Shown here piece after piece: positions 7,761 to 8,073 of a stretch of 8,073 nt of DNA. The stretch's first letter is position 1, and the number at the start of each line of letters is the position of its first letter. A program made the position numbers and the translations under genes. This DNA comes from an uncultured Lachnospiraceae bacterium (GTDB lineage: Bacteria > Bacillota > Clostridia > Lachnospirales > Lachnospiraceae). The notes under the pieces are model-generated. The model was not told the DNA's origin, ran no database searches, and saw only the letters and a list, made by a program, of their open reading frames with translations. The DNA is taken from NCBI GenBank assembly GCA_947068385.1, contig CAMTBF010000144.1, positions 1-8,073 of the forward strand. Direction: 5' to 3'.

Positions 7761-7777
7761 GGGGGCGGATGTGTCAA
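7749..7777 (-). promoter_or_regulatory. Sigma-A type promoter of the marR-TSUP-ftsH-DUF308 operon
   Basis: Read on the minus strand, TTGACA (7777-7772) and TAATAT (7754-7749) are separated by exactly 17 nt. The transcript start should fall near 7742, giving a leader of about 45 nt to the marR ATG. No other convincing promoter is seen inside the operon, so all four genes are probably transcribed from here. Confidence 0.75.
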
Positions 7778-7852
7778 TGATTGGCGGGATTAAGAAAGTG
7801 GGAAATGTCTGAAATTTTTATGAATAGGCGGAGCTGTCATCTTCCGGATGCT

Positions 7853-8044
7853 TTATCTAAGCCCAAAATGCTTTTCCAAGGCATGCCTATATTCGGTGCT
7901 TCTATTTTCCGTTGTGCAGGCAAGGAGCAGGTTCTTCCCAGTCACCTTGCTAACCCCAATATGTATATCCCAATCTTTTAAAATATCCATTCCAATCAGG
8001 ATATTTCCTTTTCGGTCATAGTTAAGACATATTGGGGTTAGCAA
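7853..8044 (-). pseudogene. 3' fragment of a retropepsin-like aspartic protease gene
   Basis: The frame ends with TAA at 7855-7853. It encodes about 57 recognisable residues from LNYDRKGN onward: ILIGMDILKDWDIHIG resembles the C-terminal half of small clan-AA (retropepsin-like) proteins, which have a conserved I-I/L-G-x-D motif, followed by a divergent tail ending KHFGLR. The half with the catalytic Asp-Thr/Ser-Gly is missing. Recognisable coding ends at about 8026, exactly where an inverted repeat begins. Upstream the frame runs through repeat DNA to an in-frame TGA at 8065-8063; the only upstream start is a TTG at 8044 with no ribosome binding site. It is AT-richer than its neighbours. The fragment is either a truncated gene or a gene broken by an assembly artefact. 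Family assignment is from memory of motifs and is moderate. Confidence 0.55.
7920..7952. repeat. 33-bp direct repeat, copy 1
   Basis: A 33-bp sequence starting GCAAGGAGCAGG and ending CACCTTGCTA recurs exactly at 8041-8073, 121 bp away. Its ends GCAAGG and CCTTGC form a 6-bp inverted repeat around a 19-bp middle. This copy lies inside the protease fragment, where the minus strand encodes SKVTGKNLLLA. Confidence 0.95.
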
Positions 8045-8046
8045 GG
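7945..8046. repeat. 20-bp perfect inverted repeat flanking a 62-bp segment
   Basis: CCTTGCTAACCCCAATATGT at 7945-7964 is the exact reverse complement of 8027-8046. The bases on both sides mismatch, so the arms are exactly 20 bp. The 62-bp middle contains a nested 8-bp inverted repeat, AAATATCC (7981-7988) and GGATATTT (7999-8006), with a 10-bp loop. The outer ends overlap the two 33-bp direct repeats by 8 and 6 bp respectively, so direct and inverted repeats are interlocked. Confidence 0.95.
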
Positions 8047-8073
8047 AGCAGGTTCTTCCCAGTCACCTTGCTA
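8041..8073. repeat. 33-bp direct repeat, copy 2, at window end
   Basis: Exact copy of 7920-7952. It is not in the same coding frame as copy 1 (121 bp offset), and its minus-strand reading contains the in-frame TGA that closes the protease fragment upstream. The sequence stops exactly at the last shared base, so whether the 121-bp unit continues in tandem cannot be seen. Confidence 0.95.

Noticed and set aside
7879..7888. AGGCATGCCT perfect 10-bp palindrome
   Set aside because: Lies within the protease fragment coding sequence, with no associated regulatory context; likely chance.
7781..7981. Plus-strand 66-codon open frame
   Set aside because: Mostly antisense to the protease fragment, with no family match and no ribosome binding site.
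7920..8073. CRISPR array
   Set aside because: Only two repeat copies, a spacing of 88 bp that is too long for a spacer, one copy inside a coding frame, and no cas genes in the window.

Overview
The window looks like chromosomal DNA from a GC-rich Clostridia member, most likely Lachnospiraceae. This rests on the strong AAGGAGG-type ribosome binding sites, sigma-A type TTGACA/TATAAT-like promoters, the clostridial character of the FtsH and DUF308 proteins, and a small retropepsin-like gene fragment of a kind common in that group. The genus cannot be fixed from the sequence alone.

Layout: (1) 1-151 is an AT-rich leader with a near-consensus promoter. (2) 152-3919, plus strand, is a two-gene signalling operon: a soluble hybrid histidine kinase (short PAS-like input, HisKA, HATPase_c, degenerate receiver, intact receiver), followed 3 nt later by an HD-GYP-type phosphohydrolase with a long helical N-terminus of unknown function. 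(3) 3920-3970 is a short convergent gap with no obvious terminator. (4) 3971-7698, minus strand, is a tightly packed four-gene operon read right to left: a MarR-family regulator with a cysteine cluster, a TSUP (TauE/SafE) membrane transporter, an FtsH membrane protease, and a DUF308/HdeD-like membrane protein. Gaps are 1 nt, 20 nt and a 4-nt ATGA overlap. Its promoter (-35 TTGACA, 17-nt spacer, -10 TAATAT) overlaps two palindromes that could be MarR operators. (5) 7761-8073 is AT-richer and carries the 3' part of a retropepsin-like aspartic protease gene (minus strand). Its 5' side is replaced by a compound repeat: a 33-bp exact direct repeat 121 bp apart, combined with a 20-bp exact inverted repeat. 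The second copy of the 33-mer ends exactly at the window end.

Working model: the plus-strand pair senses a cytoplasmic signal by phosphorelay and probably acts on cyclic-di-nucleotide or another nucleotide second messenger through the HD-GYP protein. The minus-strand operon resembles a stress-response cassette in which a (possibly thiol-sensing) MarR repressor controls export of a small sulfur-containing or organic anion, along with membrane-protein quality control (FtsH) and a membrane stress protein (HdeD-like). The co-location of these four families is the most interesting biological feature. The repeat structure at the right edge is the oddest sequence feature, and it may be a real rearrangement or an assembly end effect.
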